Origin: Capitella teleta
Lineage: Eukaryota > Annelida > Polychaeta > Capitellidae
Direction: 5' to 3'
Assembly: GCA_000328365.1 (NCBI GenBank)
Contig: KB297742.1
Location: forward strand, 461,480 to 525,479
Length of the DNA stretch: 64,000 nucleotides
Shown: positions 60,931-64,000 of the stretch, piece by piece
Layout of the letters: the number at the start of each line of letters is the position of its first letter
How positions within the stretch are numbered: position 1 is the stretch's first letter
Notes under the pieces: model-generated
Seen by the model: only the letters and a program-made list of their open reading frames with translations
Database searches by the model: none
What the model was told of the DNA's origin: nothing
Position numbers and translations under genes: made by a program

Positions 60931-62512
60931 TCACAAAAATATATCACAAGAAACTACGTAGTACATGTATGAGTAGTCCAATGGCCACAATTATTCATAT
61001 CCATACATGACGTAGCTGACGTAAAAAATAAGTTTAAGGTATAAAAAGTAAGAAAAGATTCAAAATTTGCTTCCTTCCTGTGCGTTGCCATGGAGACACT
61101 ATCAAACGTTTGGCTCCCAAAATAAGCGTTTGACAGTGATATCAGTAGAAGTGCGCTCAATCAAAAACTAATTACATGTACACCAGGGAAACAACAAAGC
61201 TACGTGTGATCCTTTGAAAAGTTGCTCTATCTAACATCCAAATTTCTCGTCTCTGGTACTGCGTGTTCTATATGTTAGGTCGAGAACTTTTCTTCGAGCA
61301 ACACTCGCCTAGGTTTCAACGTTTTGGCTCCAAATGTCCAAATGACAGTGGGGACCAACCTCTATAGCTAGCCTACTCAGACGAATCGAAATTTCGCTTC
61401 TTTGGGAACTGACGATCTGCCGTGCAGGGACATTGACATGCGCCACGACCTAATTTCATCTTGATGATATCGACCATTGAGAAGGCTCTGGTGCTGTGAT
61501 GAAGACACAAAACCACACTGAACTGATGCGTCATGACTCGAAACTAACGAGAACTTCACAGTTGCAGGTTTGGTGCTCCTTCTACGGGAATCTACGCCAT
61601 CCTGCACAGAGATTGAGCATAATTACTTTTTTTTTTTTTAACTGCAAATGAAGAAAAGCGTCTTCCGTGAGTGCCCGGCTGTTCACTGGATTTTCCCGAT
61701 TGTACATCATATAGATATTGTCCCATAGCCCAGGGTTACCGAAACAACATTACAAGCCACCAGTCACATCGCGATCACCATTCAAATCCACATTTCACAG
61801 CATTATTAATATTATGTCATCTTGCCACTCAGCGAATCCTTTGACTAGGATCCATCTTTAATAAAGGACGCAGAAAAAAAAAATGATATCAATGTCATTT
61901 TATTACTAGCGCACAATGTAAATAAATATCAATTTTATTAATTGAACAGTCTGAATTAATCAAATGAGCTTCGACGCCACAACATCGAAGAAATTCGATA
62001 CAACAAAAGTGGATCAGTGCCAGGAGATGATAAGCAACTACGATTTGGGGAGACCATCAGCACATGAATGAATTCAATAAATAATATAAATATAAAAATG
62101 TATCTACATCGTCGATCCTTTATTTGGGATATAATCAATAAAGAACAAACTAAGATCAAGGACATTAAACGCAGATGAATAAAAATTCAGCGAAATAAAA
62201 GTAGATTCCACTTGCGATTGCTGAATTCATTCAGATAGGTTTGCATAAATATCTAAATAAAGAAATGAAAAGCAGTACATTGTTTTAGATAAAATTACAG
62301 GAATATCGAACAGGCCGTGTCTATACGACAATATATATATAATTACACGAATGTAAATTTAAACGAACGCAGTTATCAACTTCACTTAATTAAATAAAGG
62401 CAAGATCTTGTAAATAACTCCCAGAATTCCCTCTTCCACTTCGTCCTCGGCTGAAGAAAATGTACACCACGTGATCACAGAATGCAGTTGAACCTAATAT
62501 GACGTCATTCTT
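60931..62512. other. Intergenic, nothing recognised
   Basis: AT-rich spacer between the LINE 5' end and the kinase gene. No coding similarity seen. T run at 61628 and A run near 61875. Confidence 0.45.
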
Positions 62513-63926
62513 TCATGTGCACAACTCCGACATCTTTCTATGAACGTGAAGAAACCGCGTGATTGGCTGGCGTTCGTAAACACACTCACTAACCTGGCCC
62601 TTCCGTCGTTCAAGGAAACGGGCTAACCGGGAAGTGGATATCGATTTCATCTGCTGACTGTCCAGCATCCTCTTCAACATCCAAGGGTGTTCTACGCAGT
62701 TCTGCGCCGATGGTCTTTGTCTGTTAACCCCGGTGGAATGAACATTACACCCAGTAAGAGACTTATGTGCGTACCTCATATCTGACACAACGATGTGCGA
62801 AATGAAGTCTCGGGCCTCGGGCGAAATGGCACCGAAGAAGTCATCAGGGAAGGAGAAGTCGTTGTGCATGATGTGGGCGCAGGTCTCATCCGGGCTCTCA
62901 TCAAGGAACGGCGAGATTCCGCTCAACAAGACGTAGCTTAAAACTCCGATGGCCCTGCATTGGGAAGCGCGTACAATCCAGGTTACACATGACTGGTAGT
63001 TCAATCCTACCAGATATCAGTTGCAAGCCCGACTGGAGAACTATTGACGATTTCAGGCGCTGAGAATTCAGGGCTACCGACAAGGGGTAACACATTGAAA
63101 TCGTTCTCGATCAAACGAGCGTCGCCGAAATCCACTAAGACGACGTTCGAAGTCGTGGTATCAAAGAGGATGTTCTCCGGCTGTGGATGGGGAATACTGG
63201 TAGGTTATACAGGAAGCCCTGCGGCCATACCTTGATATCCAGATGGGCAACGTTGTAGGAATGAATGTACTGAAGGGCGTTCAGTAACTGGTACATGTAG
63301 CTAGACGCCTCACACTCATTGAACGTTGGTTTGGTGCACAAAAAGTCGAAAATTGGAGGACCTGAGATGCTGGTAACATGAAAAGGGATTCGTTAAAAGT
63401 GATCATAAGTTGGCGTTTACTGCTCACTAAGACAAGATGATAATGAAGTTGGTCGGAGATTCGTAGGCATCGATGAATCGCACAATTCCAGCATGTTCAA
63501 ACTTTTGCAGGATGCTGATCTCCGTAGCAACGGCGTCCTGACCAATCAGCTTCGGGTTCACGAACTTAGCGGCCATCTCCTTCCCGTCATGCTTCTGGAT
63601 GACTCTATTGACCACTGAGTATCGGCCCCGACCAAGGTCTTCTTTTTCTTCAAACATTGAACTGAAGTTTGTCTTCCACTGGCGAGGAATCTCACTGTCA
63701 CTTCCAACAACTGCGAGTCACAGAAGAGTTACACAAAAAAAACTGACTGATTCTTATCGAAACTCACAATCTGAACTTAAGTGGTGCACGTCTGAAACTT
63801 GGCTGGAGACGGTTTCTCCTTTCTCGTCCTTGGCTACGATTCTAAACTGAACCTGAGAACCGGGAAGCAGTCCTTCAACCACGAAGTTGCTCTGTTTCAG
63901 ATCACATGCGATAGTTTTCCAAGAAT
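62513..63926 (-). CDS. Trio/kalirin-like C-terminal FN3 and Ser/Thr kinase (partial at right edge)
   Basis: Exons (minus strand): 63926-63768, 63710-63428, 63369-63231, 63180-63011, 62954-62775 and 62720-62513 (or 62720-62594 if the GTTAGT after KGQ is a donor), in phase. The first encodes an FN3 part (VEGLLPGSQVQFRIVAKDEK). The kinase follows: glycine loop LGRGRYSVV, AAKFV with the ATP lysine, catalytic loop AHLDIKPENIL, DFGDA, SPEFSAPEIV, then SYVLLSGISPFLDESPDETC and SFPDDFFG, ending in STSRLARFLERRKGQ. The end and the FLDES/FPDD wording match Trio and kalirin, whose kinase follows Ig and FN3 domains and RhoGEF modules; obscurin or other titin-family kinases are the alternative. The N-terminal part lies beyond the window. 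HLD, DFG and the ATP lysine are present, so it should be active. Confidence 0.87.
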
Positions 63927-64000
63927 CTGCTACAGAAATGAAACAAAAAGAGGGAGGAGGCTTTGAGTGGAAGTTAACGCGGTCCACTGACCACAATTAG

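Overview
The window comes from an invertebrate metazoan. Its genes are split by many short GT-AG introns, the intergenic DNA is AT-rich, and it carries tRNA-derived SINEs, APE-type LINEs, several families of small DNA transposons and long microsatellites. I cannot name the species. A catalase-type allene oxide synthase fused to a lipoxygenase is best known from corals, so a cnidarian, sponge or other invertebrate would fit. A 719-base assembly gap lies at 19347-20065.

Six host genes could be rebuilt by hand from splice phase and homology. Left to right: (1) a peroxisomal acyl-CoA thioesterase of the ACOT8/TesB family (+, 1628-4821), ending in SKL, with one apparent frameshift in exon 2; (2) a convergent microsomal cytochrome P450 (-, 8037-6153), seven exons; (3) a large AOS-lipoxygenase fusion (+, 22175-33840) with two candidate first-exon sets that both splice in phase to a common exon; (4) guanylate kinase (-, 35860-34988); (5) a small Arg/Gly-rich protein with a UAP56-binding motif, an mRNA-export-adaptor type gene (+, 48754-53509); (6) the C-terminal FN3 and kinase part of a Trio/kalirin-like protein (-, 63926-62513), running off the right edge. 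The first three all act on fatty-acyl or oxylipin substrates in related families, so a local lipid-signalling neighbourhood is possible but unproven.

The rest is largely mobile DNA. Three SINE copies with target duplications lie at 17.3, 40.2 and 60.4 kb; the last one sits inside ORF1 of a 4.4-kb LINE (60.9-56.5 kb, - strand). Other LINE reverse transcriptase remnants lie at 8.2-9.0, 27.6-28.1 and 40.4-41.6 kb. Ty3/Gypsy fossils lie at 54.5-55.7 kb. The 43.9-50.6 kb stretch is a nest of DNA elements: two 863-bp copies of an element with terminal hairpins and perfect 9-bp target duplications lie in inverted orientation around the promoter and first exon of the export-factor gene. One of them is interrupted by a 1.14-kb element with 8-bp duplications, and a sister copy of that element is itself interrupted by a 1.0-kb hAT-like element. 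Empty sites for two of these insertions can be read in the window.

All calls come from reading the sequence and recalled family knowledge; no database search was run. Exon borders rest on GT/AG signals and continuous reading phase.
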